DNA of 64,000 nucleotides from Pseudoduganella guangdongensis. GTDB lineage: Bacteria; Pseudomonadota; Gammaproteobacteria; Burkholderiales; Burkholderiaceae_D. Position numbers and translations under genes: made by a program. Shown in pieces: positions 17,712 through 28,400 of this stretch. Where the stretch lies: contig NZ_WWCJ01000005.1 of assembly GCF_009857475.1 (NCBI RefSeq), positions 124,001 through 188,000 of the forward strand, given 5' to 3'. Numbering within the stretch: position 1 is the stretch's first letter; the number at the start of each line of letters is the position of its first letter. The notes below the pieces were generated by a model that saw only the letters and a list, made by a program, of their open reading frames with translations, had not been told where the DNA came from and ran no database searches.

Positions 17712-19721
17712 TTAGTGCGGATTCAGGCGCTCGCCGTCCGTCTCCGCCTCGCGCGGCGGCACAAAGAAACTGCGCGGGGACTGGCGGAAGCGCTGCCACA
17801 CCAGGCCAAGCAGGGCGCTGCCCTGGCCAAAGCTGACGCGGCGCGAGCGCAGGGCAACCATCAGGGCAAGCGAGAAGCTCACCGCCAGGTTGGTCAGCGC
17901 GACCAGTGCGATGCCGGCCAAGGACAGCACCCATTGCTGGGTCGTCAGCTGATAATCCAGCCCGACCAGTGCAAAGGCGAAGTTGGCACTGGAGAAGGTG
18001 ACATGGCGGATGTCGATCGGCAGGCCGAAAACATACCCGATGGTGCCGATCGTCCCCAGCATGATGCCGAAGAAGAAATTGCCCGCCAGCGCGCCGAGGT
18101 TCTGGCCGATGTAGGTAGTCACGCGCGCCAGGCGCTGTTCGCCCAGCAGGCGGCGCAACCACGACAGCTGGCGCAGGCGCGCGGCGATATCGTTGTAGGC
18201 GGCCTTGTTGTCGTAGTAGCCGGAGATCAGGCCCGCCAGGAACAGGCACACGCCGGCAATCGCGGCATGCGGCAGGGCCAGGCTGTGCAGCGGGTCGATG
18301 TCGTGCAGCAGGTGCAGCGACTTCTCGGCGCCCGCCAGCTTGCTGCCGAAGGCGTATTGCCAGCCGAAGGCAATCGCAAAAGCGGTGGGCATGGCGATGG
18401 CGACGTTGCCGACAATGGCGACAAACTGCGAGCGCAGCACCTTCACCACCAGGTCCGCCAGCTCGTCCAGCTTCTTGGAGCCGTCGTTGATGGCGGCGGC
18501 AATGCGCGCCGCCGTCATGGCCGGCTGCTTGGTGGCCACGGTGAAGTGCAGCACGTGGATCAGCATGAAGCCGAGCGCGTAGTTCAGGCTATACAGCACG
18601 GCATAGCCGATCGGCGCCAGCACCAGGCTGGCCATCAGCACCTTGAGCATGGCCATGAAGCCGACGATAAAGCCGGCGCCGGAGGCGGAGCGCATGATGG
18701 AGAGCCATTCGCTGCGCGTGCTGGCGACATAGTGCTCGCCGGAGCGGCCGGCGTGTTCGGTCACCTGCAACGCGAGCAGTTCGGTGTTGGTCTGGAACAG
18801 GTCGGACAGGCTCCATTTGCGGTTGTCCGCTTCCACCAGTTGCCCGAACAGCTCAATTGCGCCGGGCAGGGCGGCGTCGGTCGATGGCGCTTCCACCAGC
18901 TGGAGCACGGCGCGCAGGCGCTTGATGCTTTGCGTAAGGCGCAGCAGCAGGCGGGTCAGGCTGACCGATACGCCCTGTACCGAGGCGGTGCGCTTGGCGC
19001 GGCCGATGATGTCTTCGCACTGGCCGAGCAGCACGTCGATATGGCGCGCGTCGGGTGCCTCGGTTTGGGGATCGACCAGGCGCGCGCGCCAGGCTTCGGT
19101 GAATTGCACCACTTCGGCGTTCTGGCGCAGGAATGGCGATTCAAAGCGCTCGATAGCGGGGTGCACGCGCACCAGCTCCGGCTCAAGCCCGATCGCGCTG
19201 ATGCGGTAGGACAGCACCTGCACCGCCTCCAGCAGCTCGCCCAGCCCGTGTTCGCGCAGCCAGGCGCGCTGCGGCAAGCGGAGCGCCCGCAGCAGGGCGA
19301 GCCAGACGGAGGGATCGACGCCGTTGATCCAGCGGTAGTCGTCGGGACGATCGAACACCTGGCCGAAAACGTCCTTCAGGTAGTCGTCATTGACTGTGGG
19401 CGGCAGCCATTTGTGATTCAGGCGGCGCCATAGCTCGCCGAAGAAGCCCTGGTTCTGCAGGATGCCGGTATCGGTCAGCAGGTGGACCAGCTTGCGCTGG
19501 CCGATTATGCCTGCGAGGTAGTCGCGCAGGCCTTGCGCCCATTCGGGCTGGGTCGCCAGTAAGTGCGCCAGTGCGCGCAGGCGGTTAGTGGCTTGCTGCA
19601 GGTCGCTGGCATGCGTTGGACGCACGGTGTCGACCAGTTCCTGCAGCAGGGACGTATCGCGCGATGAGGCCGAGGCCTGGATGCGCGTTAGTATGCTATC
19701 CATCATCATTCTTGGCAGCAT
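17712..19721 (-). CDS. Gcr-type 'site-specific recombinase' family membrane protein
   Basis: A 669-residue protein matching the architecture of the SpecificRecomb / Gcr family: a soluble helical N-terminal half (~1-350) with arginine- and leucine-rich segments, then several hydrophobic helices (~355-400, 455-480, 505-525, 555-580, 595-635). The family name comes from a gonococcal annotation; the membrane helices and absence of a tyrosine or serine recombinase motif make a DNA recombinase role doubtful. Start is uncertain: the ATG at 19721 or one of the ATGATGATG triplets 12-20 bases downstream. It follows the polygalacturonase gene in the same direction (25-base gap) but need not be functionally linked. 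Confidence 0.75.
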   Translation of the reverse strand: MLPRMMMDSILTRIQASASSRDTSLLQELVDTVRPTHASDLQQATNRLRALAHLLATQPEWAQGLRDYLAGIIGQRKLVHLLTDTGILQNQGFFGELWRRLNHKWLPPTVNDDYLKDVFGQVFDRPDDYRWINGVDPSVWLALLRALRLPQRAWLREHGLGELLEAVQVLSYRISAIGLEPELVRVHPAIERFESPFLRQNAEVVQFTEAWRARLVDPQTEAPDARHIDVLLGQCEDIIGRAKRTASVQGVSVSLTRLLLRLTQSIKRLRAVLQLVEAPSTDAALPGAIELFGQLVEADNRKWSLSDLFQTNTELLALQVTEHAGRSGEHYVASTRSEWLSIMRSASGAGFIVGFMAMLKVLMASLVLAPIGYAVLYSLNYALGFMLIHVLHFTVATKQPAMTAARIAAAINDGSKKLDELADLVVKVLRSQFVAIVGNVAIAMPTAFAIAFGWQYAFGSKLAGAEKSLHLLHDIDPLHSLALPHAAIAGVCLFLAGLISGYYDNKAAYNDIAARLRQLSWLRRLLGEQRLARVTTYIGQNLGALAGNFFFGIMLGTIGTIGYVFGLPIDIRHVTFSSANFAFALVGLDYQLTTQQWVLSLAGIALVALTNLAVSFSLALMVALRSRRVSFGQGSALLGLVWQRFRQSPRSFFVPPREAETDGERLNPH

Positions 19722-19746
19722 AACGGCGATCCGGCCGCTTGTCCAA

Positions 19747-21666
19747 TCAGCTTGTCATTGTGGTATCGCGCCGTTTTCCGCTGATCTTGACGTTTTCCAG
19801 TGTCAGGTCGGCCACGTTGTACAGCGCAATCGGCTGCGCCGCGTTGACAGGATTGCCGAAATCGCAGTTGCTTACGCTGATGCGGCGCACCGGCAATACG
19901 GGCGGTGCCGGCTGCGGGCCGTTATAGTCGCTGGCCACCGGGCCGAGTATGGCGATGGCCTGGTAGCAGGAACCGTGCGTGCCGTCCTTGTTCACGTTGC
20001 CGACGGTGACGTTCTCGATATGCACGTCCGATACTTCCGGCGGGCGGATACGCACGCTGTCGGCGGTGGGGGCGTAGTCGCAGTCGAAGGACACCACCGC
20101 GCCGGCGGCGGTGGCCAGGCCTTTGGTGTCGATCGGTGAACCGGGCAACAGGGCGTAGTGCGACGGGCTCAGTTGCACCCCGTTCGGCACTTTCACATTC
20201 TTCACATAGAAGTGGCGCAGGAAGCCGCCGCGATTCATATTTGTCTTGAGGCGAATGGCGATGTTCAGCGGGTCGGTGGCCCAGTGCGCATTCTCGAACA
20301 CCAGGTCGCGCGCATAGACATGCTCAATGCCGCCCGCCATCTCCGAGCCGAGGGTCACTGCGCCGTGGCCGCTGTGCATGGTGCAGCCCTGGATCACGAC
20401 GTTGCGGGTCGGGCCGTATTGCGTGTCGCGGTTCTTGCCGGCCTTGATGGCGATGCAATCGTCGCCTGAATCGAACACGCAGTCCTCCACCAGCACGTGG
20501 TCGCAGGCTTCCGGGTCGAAGCCGTCGCTGTTCGGGCCGCGGCTTTCGGCGTGTACTTTGCGGATCACCAGGTTGCGGCAGTTGACCGGGTGGTGCTGCC
20601 AGAACGGGGTGTTCTGCACGTGGTAGCCCTGCAGCAGCACGTTGGTGCAATTGATGAAGTGGATCATGCTCGGGCGCAGGTAGTGGCCTTTGCCAAAGGC
20701 GCGCTGCTCCACCGGCACGCCCGCCTCGGACAGGGCGGGCAGGTAGCGTTCGTCGCTGCGCCATTTATCGCCTTCGCCTTCGATCAGCTTGCGCTGGGCG
20801 GCGCTCAGGCTGGGGGCGATTTCGTTCAGCGGCTTGTTGAGGGGATTGGGCACGACTTGCGTCGGCTGGCCTTCCTTGTAGCCGGGGGCGCTGGTTTGCG
20901 AGACGGCGTTCATGGTGCGGTTGCGGCCTTTCCACGACCACCAGCAGTCGCCGGCTTCATTGAAGGCGACGCCGCCCTGGCCGTCCAGCTTGGAGGTCCA
21001 GTCTTCGCCGGTCAGGGCGATATTGCGAGCGTTGAGGGCGTAGATCATGGGCGAGTAGTTCAGGCAGTCGTTGCTTTGCCAGCGCGAGAGCGTGAGCTTG
21101 CCTTTTTCGCCGCAGTCGAAGTCGCCGTGGCGGGCGTAGTCGTCCGGGTATTGCGAGAACAGGATGTGGGCGCCGGCCTGCAGGTGGACATGGACGTTGG
21201 AACGCAGCACGATCGGGCCGGCGCAGTACCAGGTGCCTTGCGGGATGACGACGCGGCCGCCGCCGGCTGCGGCGCAGGCTTCGATGGCGGCTTTGAAATT
21301 GGGGTAGCAGTCGTGGGCGTTGTCGGCTTGGGTTGGCACCAGTTCCTGGTCGTCGTGGGTGACCCAGGCTTTCACTTGCTTGGTCTGGCAAGTCTGCGCG
21401 CCGAAGTTCGTGACCAGGAAGTCGCGCTTGGGGAAGCTGACCGGGGCGCGCAGCCTGGCGACGATGGCGTCGGCGCGGCGCCAGGCCGCTTTGCGTGCGG
21501 CGGCGGCCTTGGCGCGGGCGGCGGCGCCCGGCGCTGGCGCCGTGCTTGGTGAGGCGGCGGATGAGGCGGCGGGGGCGGCCAGCGCCTGCAGCCATTGCGG
21601 GGCGAGGAGGGCGGCGGCGCCGGCTTGCAGCAGGCTGCGGCGGCGGGGTTGGCTAGGCTTGTTCAA
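19747..21666 (-). CDS. GH28 polygalacturonase, Tat-exported
   Basis: A 639-residue right-handed beta-helix enzyme that hydrolyses alpha-1,4-galacturonan in pectin. The N-terminus QPRRRSLLQAGAAALLAPQW is a twin-arginine signal, so the enzyme is probably exported folded. GH28 catalytic residues are all present: NSDG (D381), GDDC (D402, D403), SGHGAV (H434) and IRLK (R472, K474). The segment before the helix (~80-330) is longer than in short endo-enzymes, as in exo-polygalacturonases. It shares long identical stretches with the GH28 protein at 29255-31090 ([23 protein letters not shown]). It is co-directional with the FadR-type regulator gene (12-base gap), forming a two-gene arm divergent from the TonB receptor operon. 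Confidence 0.92.
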   Translation of the reverse strand: MNKPSQPRRRSLLQAGAAALLAPQWLQALAAPAASSAASPSTAPAPGAAARAKAAAARKAAWRRADAIVARLRAPVSFPKRDFLVTNFGAQTCQTKQVKAWVTHDDQELVPTQADNAHDCYPNFKAAIEACAAAGGGRVVIPQGTWYCAGPIVLRSNVHVHLQAGAHILFSQYPDDYARHGDFDCGEKGKLTLSRWQSNDCLNYSPMIYALNARNIALTGEDWTSKLDGQGGVAFNEAGDCWWSWKGRNRTMNAVSQTSAPGYKEGQPTQVVPNPLNKPLNEIAPSLSAAQRKLIEGEGDKWRSDERYLPALSEAGVPVEQRAFGKGHYLRPSMIHFINCTNVLLQGYHVQNTPFWQHHPVNCRNLVIRKVHAESRGPNSDGFDPEACDHVLVEDCVFDSGDDCIAIKAGKNRDTQYGPTRNVVIQGCTMHSGHGAVTLGSEMAGGIEHVYARDLVFENAHWATDPLNIAIRLKTNMNRGGFLRHFYVKNVKVPNGVQLSPSHYALLPGSPIDTKGLATAAGAVVSFDCDYAPTADSVRIRPPEVSDVHIENVTVGNVNKDGTHGSCYQAIAILGPVASDYNGPQPAPPVLPVRRISVSNCDFGNPVNAAQPIALYNVADLTLENVKISGKRRDTTMTS

Positions 21667-21677
21667 ATCTATGTCTC

Positions 21678-22337
21678 CTAAGTCGAAAAAGTACGGGTCA
21701 CGCGCCCCAGGTGCACGCGCATGGCTTTGCGCGCGCCCGAAGGATCATGGTTGGCAATGGCCTGGAGTATGGCGCGATGGTCGCTCAGCGTTTCCTTGCG
21801 CAGCTCCTCGGTCTGGAAGTGTTCTTTGAGCCGGTGCCACAGGTGGCCGCGCTGGTCCCACAGGTGGTTCATGACGCCGACCAGGGCGCTGTTGCCGGTG
21901 GCATTGGCGATCGCCATGTGGAAGTTGCGGTCGGCCTGCTCGTTGGTCGCCACGTCATCGTGGTCGCGTTCCATCGCCTCCACCGCCAGCAGGATGGCGT
22001 CGATGGCGCGGTCGGTCGCCAGCTGCGCCGCAATGGCCGCAATCTCGCATTCAATCACACGCCGCGCGGAAAGCACCTCGAACGGCCCCGGGCCCGCTTC
22101 CGGCGGGGCAGGCGTGGCCTCGGCGCCCTCGCTGATATAGACGCCCGAATTGCTGCGCACTTCCACCACCCCGGTCAGCTCCAGCGCAATCAAGCCCTCG
22201 CGCAAGGAGGCGCGGCTTACTGCCAGCCGCGCCGCAAGTTCCCGTTCCGAAGGCAAGCGATCGCCGCTAATATAGCCATCCGCGGCAATCATTGCCTGGA
22301 TCTTGTCCGCCACCTGTTTATATAGCCTCGTCTCCAT
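21678..22337 (-). CDS. FadR-subfamily GntR transcriptional regulator of the pectin locus
   Basis: A 219-residue regulator. The N-terminal winged helix has the GntR signature GDRLPSERELAARLAVSRASLREGLIALELTGVVEVRSNSGVYI (~residues 25-68). The C-terminal FCD effector domain (~95-215) contains the metal-ligand-type pattern (E..IAAIAA, NFHMAIANATGN, SDHRAILQAIANHD, A..AM..H). Relatives such as ExuR, UxuR and LldR respond to sugar acids, so a galacturonate-derived effector is a reasonable inference. The start is at 22337, and four TGG-N5-CCA sites fill the 173-base gap to the divergent TonB receptor. It is likely a repressor of both arms and of itself. Confidence 0.9.
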   Translation of the reverse strand: METRLYKQVADKIQAMIAADGYISGDRLPSERELAARLAVSRASLREGLIALELTGVVEVRSNSGVYISEGAEATPAPPEAGPGPFEVLSARRVIECEIAAIAAQLATDRAIDAILLAVEAMERDHDDVATNEQADRNFHMAIANATGNSALVGVMNHLWDQRGHLWHRLKEHFQTEELRKETLSDHRAILQAIANHDPSGARKAMRVHLGRVTRTFST

Positions 22338-22352
22338 GCGGGAATTCTAAAT

Positions 22353-22461
22353 TGGTCAGGCCAAAACAACAATCTGGACTGGCCAGAAGTGGCTTTTTCG
22401 CATCGAATTGGATTTTTTGCTTGTGAAATTGGCCTAACCACTTTAGTCTGTGGTTATACCA
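22353..22461. promoter_or_regulatory. Array of four FadR-type operator candidates (TGG-N5-CCA)
   Basis: Four 11-mers of form TGG-N5-CCA are present: TGGTCAGGCCA (22353-22363), TGGACTGGCCA (22375-22385), TGGCCTAACCA (22430-22440) and TGGTTATACCA (22451-22461). The last matches the FadR-subfamily consensus TNGTNNNACNA exactly. The first pair is spaced 22 bases and the second 21, so each pair lies on one face of the helix. A further dyad, ACCAATTTGGT, is at 22480-22490. One pair is near each divergent gene. Confidence 0.75.
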
Positions 22462-22510
22462 AAATCGAAAATCGATCAAACCAATTTGGTCGCACACATG
22501 GAGGAGACAC

Positions 22511-25420
22511 ATGAATTACGTCGCAGGCCCTAAAACCAAGCGCGCGGTACTGGCTGCATCCGTAGCCCTGGCCGTGCTGCAAATGGCTAACCAGGCAATC
22601 GCGCAGAACGCAGCACCAGCAGAGGAACCTGTCGCGTCGGTGGTGGTGACCGGCTCGCTGATCCGCCGCGTGGCGAACGAAGGCGCCACCCCGCTCGTCA
22701 CCATCAAATCCGCCGAACTGGAAGCGCGCGGCCACACCGAGTTGAAAGACCTGGTGCTGGAAATGCCGCAGTCCATGTCGCTCGGCACCAACACCGGCGC
22801 GGCCGGCCCGATGATCAACCTGCGCGGCCTGGGCCCGATGCGTACCCTGACCCTGCTGAACGGCCGCCGCATGGCGAACGAGCCGTTGCAGGATCAATAC
22901 GTCTCCGTCAACGTGATCCCGCGCATGGCGCTCGACCGCGTGGAAACCCTGAACGGCGGCGCCGCCTCCATCTACGGCGCGGACGCGATCGGCGGCGTGC
23001 AGAACTTCTGGACCAAGCGCGGTTACGAAGGCGCGGCCGTCAAGGCCGAATACGCCCCGACCCAGGACGGCGGCGGCGATACCAAAGGCTTCGGCGCCAT
23101 CCTCGGCGTGGGTAAACTGTCGCGCGACGGCTGGAATGCCTACATCGCGATCGACCACCAGAAGAAGGACGCGCTGTTCCAGAGCGATCGCCCGGACCAG
23201 CATGATCCTGCCATCCTGCGTACGCTCGGCCTGGGCATTACGCCGGACGCCCGCAACCCGAACCCGCTGGCCAACTTCGGCTTCGCGCGCAACGCGAACT
23301 CCAACTACAACCCGAACTTTGCCACCGGCTGCCAATCGCCTTACTCGATTCCAACCCTGGGCGCGGCCAGCACCGCCGCCTCGCCGGTCTTTGCCCCAGG
23401 TTGCGCGCGCAACCCCGTGTATTGGACCGCAGTGACCGACGGCAGCGAAATCACCACCGTCAGCGCGCGCGGTAGCCTGAACCTGTCCGGCGGCCACCGC
23501 CTGGACCTGGATCTGCTGCATTCCGAGTTCACCGTGCAGAAGTTCCGTGGCATGCAGGTGCCGAACACGCCGCAGCCGTTCACCACCTACTCGCTGTCGC
23601 CTACCAGCAAATATTACCCGGGCAAGGGCATTACGCCTCTGCCGCAGGTTGTGGGCAGCAACACCGGCAGCAATACGCCGGCCATGTATATCGACCCAAG
23701 CAAGACCCCGGGCGCGGTCAGCGACCTGAACATGAACAACCGCGCCATCTACTTCCAGTGGGGGCCAGGCGAACTCGGTCCGGCGTATCGTAACGACGAG
23801 CAGACCAACGACCGCATCGTACTGTCGGCCGAAGGCGAAGTGCTGGGCTGGGATTACCGCGCAGGCTTGAACTACGGCGAATCCAAGCGCGACACCCGCG
23901 TCGGCGAAGGCTACATCCTGTACTCCAAGGCGCAGGAAGGCTTTGACAAGGGTATCCTCAATCCGTTCGGCCCGCAGGATGCCGCCGGTGTGGACTACCT
24001 GAAGAGCATCCAGGCGCTGGACTACACCTACCGTCTGAACAAGGCTTTCAACCAGAGCGTGGACGTGACCTTGTCCAAAGGCCTGTGGGAGCTGCCGGGC
24101 GGCCCGCTAACCCTGGCCGTGGCCGGTGAGCTGCGCCGCGATGGCGCGCAAACCTTCAATGCGCCGCTCGACTACGTGCTGAAAAAGGCCAATGGTGCCT
24201 ACAATATCGATGCTTCGGGCAACGTGGTGCAGACCGACCTGGTGGGCGAAACCCCGCAAGGCGTGGCGAAGAAGATCCACCGCACCATTGCTTCCTTGCT
24301 GATGGAGGCGGAAGCCCCGATCACAGACAAGTTCCTGCTGAACGCCGCAGTGCGCGCCGACCGTTATGGCGACCTGAAACAGACCACCATCAATCCTAAG
24401 CTGGCAGCCCGCTGGCAGCCGATGCCGCAGCTGGTCCTGCGTTCCAACGTCAACACCGGCTTCCGCGCGCCGTCGATCATCGACATCCAGAACCCGACGC
24501 CGGAAGTGCGCAACCAGCTGATGGACGATCCGGTCCTGTGCCCAAGCACCCAGCCGCTGGTGCCCGGCACCGGCACGCCGAAGCAGGGCTACACCTTCGA
24601 CCAGGTGTGCAACGTCGCCACCAACTACTGGACCAAGTCGCCGAACAACGATTTCCTGAAACCGGAAAAATCGCGCGGCTTCTCCTTCGGCTTCGGCCTG
24701 GAGCCGATGAAGGACCTGTCCTTCACCGTCGACTACTGGGGCCTGAAACTGCGGGACGTGCTGGGCGCCGTGACCATCACGGAAATCCAGCAGAATCCAG
24801 CCAAGTACGAAGTGAACTTCGTGCGTAGCGCGGACGGCCTGATCGACCACATCGTGGCGAGCCAGGCAAACCGTGGCCAGACCCGCATCCGCGGCCTGGA
24901 CCTGTCGGCCAGCTACCGCTTCCCGAAAACCAGCTTCGGCACCTTCGACGCGAAACTGGACGGCACTTACACCGACAAGTATGAGTTCCAGTCGGAGAAG
25001 AACGGTCCTTGGCTGAGCAACGTGGGCATCATCACCAATGATGGCCGCTACGGCAGCGCGGGCCCGAACTCCGGCCTGGCCGGCCTGCCGCAGATCAACC
25101 CGCGCTGGAAGCACACCGCGTCGGTCACCTACACCAACGGCCCATGGGCCGCGACCCTGTCGCAACGCTATAACACCGGCGTAACCGACATCACCCCGCG
25201 CGTCGGCTCGACCCTGACCAAGGTGGAGGCTTACCAGCAGTACAACCTGAACGTGCGTTACACCGGCATCAAGAACGCCACCATCAGCCTGGGTGTCAAC
25301 AACCTGACCGAAGAATGGCCGCCACTGACCTCCAACAGCCTGTATAGCGGCGGTTACGTGACCTCGATGGCGGATATGCTGGGCCGCGTGTACCGTCTGT
25401 CGGTCGAGTATAAGTTCTAA
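22511..25420 (+). CDS. TonB-dependent receptor, oligogalacturonide uptake candidate
   Basis: A 969-residue outer-membrane receptor of the large carbohydrate type. A signal peptide covers ~1-34 ([11 protein letters not shown]). [12 protein letters not shown] is the TonB-box/plug entrance, and the plug runs to ~170 ([62 protein letters not shown]). The barrel ends [10 protein letters not shown] with a terminal Phe. GGAGGA lies just before ATG 22511. It leads the pectin operon: the next gene starts one base after its stop. Import of pectin oligosaccharides is inferred from this linkage and the shared FadR-type operator region; no binding data are available from the sequence. Confidence 0.92.
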   Translation: MNYVAGPKTKRAVLAASVALAVLQMANQAIAQNAAPAEEPVASVVVTGSLIRRVANEGATPLVTIKSAELEARGHTELKDLVLEMPQSMSLGTNTGAAGPMINLRGLGPMRTLTLLNGRRMANEPLQDQYVSVNVIPRMALDRVETLNGGAASIYGADAIGGVQNFWTKRGYEGAAVKAEYAPTQDGGGDTKGFGAILGVGKLSRDGWNAYIAIDHQKKDALFQSDRPDQHDPAILRTLGLGITPDARNPNPLANFGFARNANSNYNPNFATGCQSPYSIPTLGAASTAASPVFAPGCARNPVYWTAVTDGSEITTVSARGSLNLSGGHRLDLDLLHSEFTVQKFRGMQVPNTPQPFTTYSLSPTSKYYPGKGITPLPQVVGSNTGSNTPAMYIDPSKTPGAVSDLNMNNRAIYFQWGPGELGPAYRNDEQTNDRIVLSAEGEVLGWDYRAGLNYGESKRDTRVGEGYILYSKAQEGFDKGILNPFGPQDAAGVDYLKSIQALDYTYRLNKAFNQSVDVTLSKGLWELPGGPLTLAVAGELRRDGAQTFNAPLDYVLKKANGAYNIDASGNVVQTDLVGETPQGVAKKIHRTIASLLMEAEAPITDKFLLNAAVRADRYGDLKQTTINPKLAARWQPMPQLVLRSNVNTGFRAPSIIDIQNPTPEVRNQLMDDPVLCPSTQPLVPGTGTPKQGYTFDQVCNVATNYWTKSPNNDFLKPEKSRGFSFGFGLEPMKDLSFTVDYWGLKLRDVLGAVTITEIQQNPAKYEVNFVRSADGLIDHIVASQANRGQTRIRGLDLSASYRFPKTSFGTFDAKLDGTYTDKYEFQSEKNGPWLSNVGIITNDGRYGSAGPNSGLAGLPQINPRWKHTASVTYTNGPWAATLSQRYNTGVTDITPRVGSTLTKVEAYQQYNLNVRYTGIKNATISLGVNNLTEEWPPLTSNSLYSGGYVTSMADMLGRVYRLSVEYKF

Positions 25421-25421
25421 G

Positions 25422-28400
25422 ATGCTGCGTTGCCTTTTGCTGGCTTGCGTCCTGCTGTTGTCGGCAGCGGCGCATGCCGATCCGGTTGAGCAGTGGGGCA
25501 CGGCGGAAATCGCGCTGGCCGGTCCGCAGGACGGCAACCCCTTCGTGGAGGTGGAGCTTTCAGCCACCTTCCGGCAAGGGCAGCGCAGCATGCAGGTGGC
25601 AGGTTTTTACGACGGCGAAGGCAAGTACAAGATCCGCTTCATGCCGGATGCCGTCGGCACCTGGGAGTATGAAACACATAGCAACCGCAGCGCCTTGTCC
25701 GGCAAGAAGGGCAAGGTGCAGGCAGTTGCGCCCAAGACGGGCAATCGCGGCCCGGTGCGGGTGCGTAACACCTGGCACTTCGCCTATGCCGATGGCACGC
25801 CTTACTGGCAGGTCGGCACCACAGCGTATTCCTGGACCAACCAGCCCGCCGCGCTGCAGGAGCAGACCCTGCGCACGCTGGCTGCGTCGCCGTTCAATAA
25901 GATGCGCATGGGCGTGTTCCCCAAGCGCTACGAATTCAATGCAAACGAGCCGCCGCTGTATCCCTTTGAAGGCAAGGCGCCCAGGCAATGGGATTTCAGC
26001 CGATTCAATCCCGCTTTCTTCCGCAACCTCGAACAGCGCGTCGCCCAATTGCGCGCGCTCGGGATCGAGGCCGACATCATCCTGTTCCATCCTTACGACA
26101 AGGGCCATTGGGGTTTCGACGCTATGCCGGCGGAGGCCAATGCGCGCTACCTGCGCTATATCGTGGCGCGCCTGGCTGCGTACCGCAATGTCTGGTGGTC
26201 GATGGCGAACGAGTTCGATTTCGTCAAGACCAAGTCGATGGCGGAATGGGACAGTTACTTCCAGCTGGTGCAGGAAAGCGATCCTTACCAGCACTTGCGC
26301 TCCATTCATAACGGCTTTGTGTTCTACAACCACAGCAAGCCGTGGGTGACGCACGTCAGCGTGCAAAGCGGCACCCTGGCCGCAGACTACGAGCGGGCGG
26401 TGCTGCTGCGCGATGTCTATAACAAGCCGGTCGTGTATGACGAGGTTAAATACGAGGGCAATTTCCCCCAGCGCTGGGGCAAGCTGTCGCCGCAGGAAAT
26501 GGTGCTGCGCTTCTGGCAGGGGGCCATCGCGGGCACCTACGTCGGCCACAGCGAAACCTATCTGTCGCCGGACGAGGTGGTGTGGTGGGCCAAGGGCGGC
26601 GTGCTGCGCGGCGAGAGCCCGGCGCGGCTGGAGTTCTTCCGCAAGATCCTGGCCGAGAGCCCGGCGCAGGGCCTGGAGCCGATCGACAAGTGGCAGGGTT
26701 TCCCGTTCGCGGGGCGGCGGGGGCAGTATTACCTGGGCTATTTTGGCGGCGAGACGCCGTCCTCCTGGCCGGTGGTCCTGCACAACAAGGGACTGGTCGA
26801 TGGCGCGCGCTTCCGTGCAGAGGTTATCGATACCTGGAATATGACGGTCACCCCGGTGCCTGGCGTGTTCGAGATGCGCAAGCGGGATGCCTACAATTTT
26901 GCCGACAAGAACGGGCGCAGCATCGCGCTGCCTGGCCGGCCGTACATGGCGGTGCGCCTGGTGCGCATCGGCGAGGGCGCGGCCTGCGCCGGCGGCGCCG
27001 CATGGTGCCGCAACGCGCCGTGGACGGTCGCGCCTCCCGCTGCGCAGGGCAGTGGGCTGGCGCCGGTGCAGGCGCTGCATGGGGAAGATGCGCCGCGCGG
27101 CGTGCTGCCCGCGACCGGCGCGCCGGCTGGACCGGTGGCGCTGGTGCCCGCCTTGCAGACGGCGGCGGCGACCAGCGGCGCCTACTTCGTGGAAGCGCGT
27201 TTCCGGCCGGCGGACGGCGGCGCCGGGCAGGGCTACGTCATCGCCCGTTACGCCGACGACCGCAACTGGCTCGGCTTCGGCCTGGACGTGGCGCCGAACG
27301 GCGGCCGCGTGGCCGTCAACATCGTCCGTATGATCGATGGCCAGCCGAAGTTCCTCAAGCAAGTCCGCACCGAACCGGTGCCGGGCAACAGCGCCTACAC
27401 CATCCGCCTGGACGTGGACGGCGCCGCGCTGACGGCCCACCTGAACGGCAGCCGCCTGATCGGCGTGGACGAACCCAACCCGCTGCCGCCGCGCATCGGC
27501 GTGCTCGCGCAAGGCGGCACCTTCGAGATCGACGGCCTGCGCGCCGGCGACATGGCGCAGCCGCCCACCAGTATCGGCCTGGTGCACCGCCACCGCCAGC
27601 TCACGCTGCAAGCCGGCGAGCCCGCACAACGCTACGACGTGCGCGCCGTCGCCCGCACCGGCCTGCGCGCCGTGCGCTTCCATGCCGCTGCCGGCGATCC
27701 CGCCATCGCCGAAGCACGGGTGGAAGGCGACCAGTTGCTCCTGCAGCCGCGCGCCGAAGGCACAACCGCCGTCACGCTCACCAGCGCGGAAGATCCGAAC
27801 ATCGCCTTGACGCTGGCGGTTCGCGTCAGCCCCGCCTTCGCTGCCTCGACGCGCCAATACGCGCTGGCCAGCGCCGTGCAACCCGCAGCCCGCGAGCGCG
27901 ATGTCCCGATCGACACGCGTTTGCAACTCCGCTTCGACAGCACGCCAGCCATCGGCGCCAACGGTTCCGTCCGCATCGTGCGCAGCGCCGACGGTGTGAC
28001 AGTCGACACCATTTACCCCGGCATGGAGCTCGACGAAATCGGCGCCGCGCAAGACGGCATCAAGCGCGTCGTGCGCTACCGGGCCATCAGCGCCGATGGC
28101 TCCACGGTCACCATCCGTCCCCACGACGGCAAACTGGCCTACGGCACCGACTACACCGTGCTGGTGGACGGCAACATCTTCGGCGGCGCCAAGCTGGCCG
28201 GGCAGCCGTTCGACGGCATCGGCAAGCCCGCCGCCTGGACCTTCCGTACGCGCGAACGTCCCCCGGCGGCTGCCGCTTCGCTGCGCGTTGCCGCCAGCGG
28301 CAAGGCCGACTTCCGCACCGTGCAGGGCGCCCTGAACCACGCCATGCAGCACGTGCCGCGCACCCAGCCCGTCACCATCCACCTCGCCAACGGCCGCCAT

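Noticed and set aside
17712..19721. Gcr 'site-specific recombinase' as sign of a mobile island
   Set aside because: The protein has membrane helices and no integrase or resolvase motif; no att-like repeats or phage genes are near.
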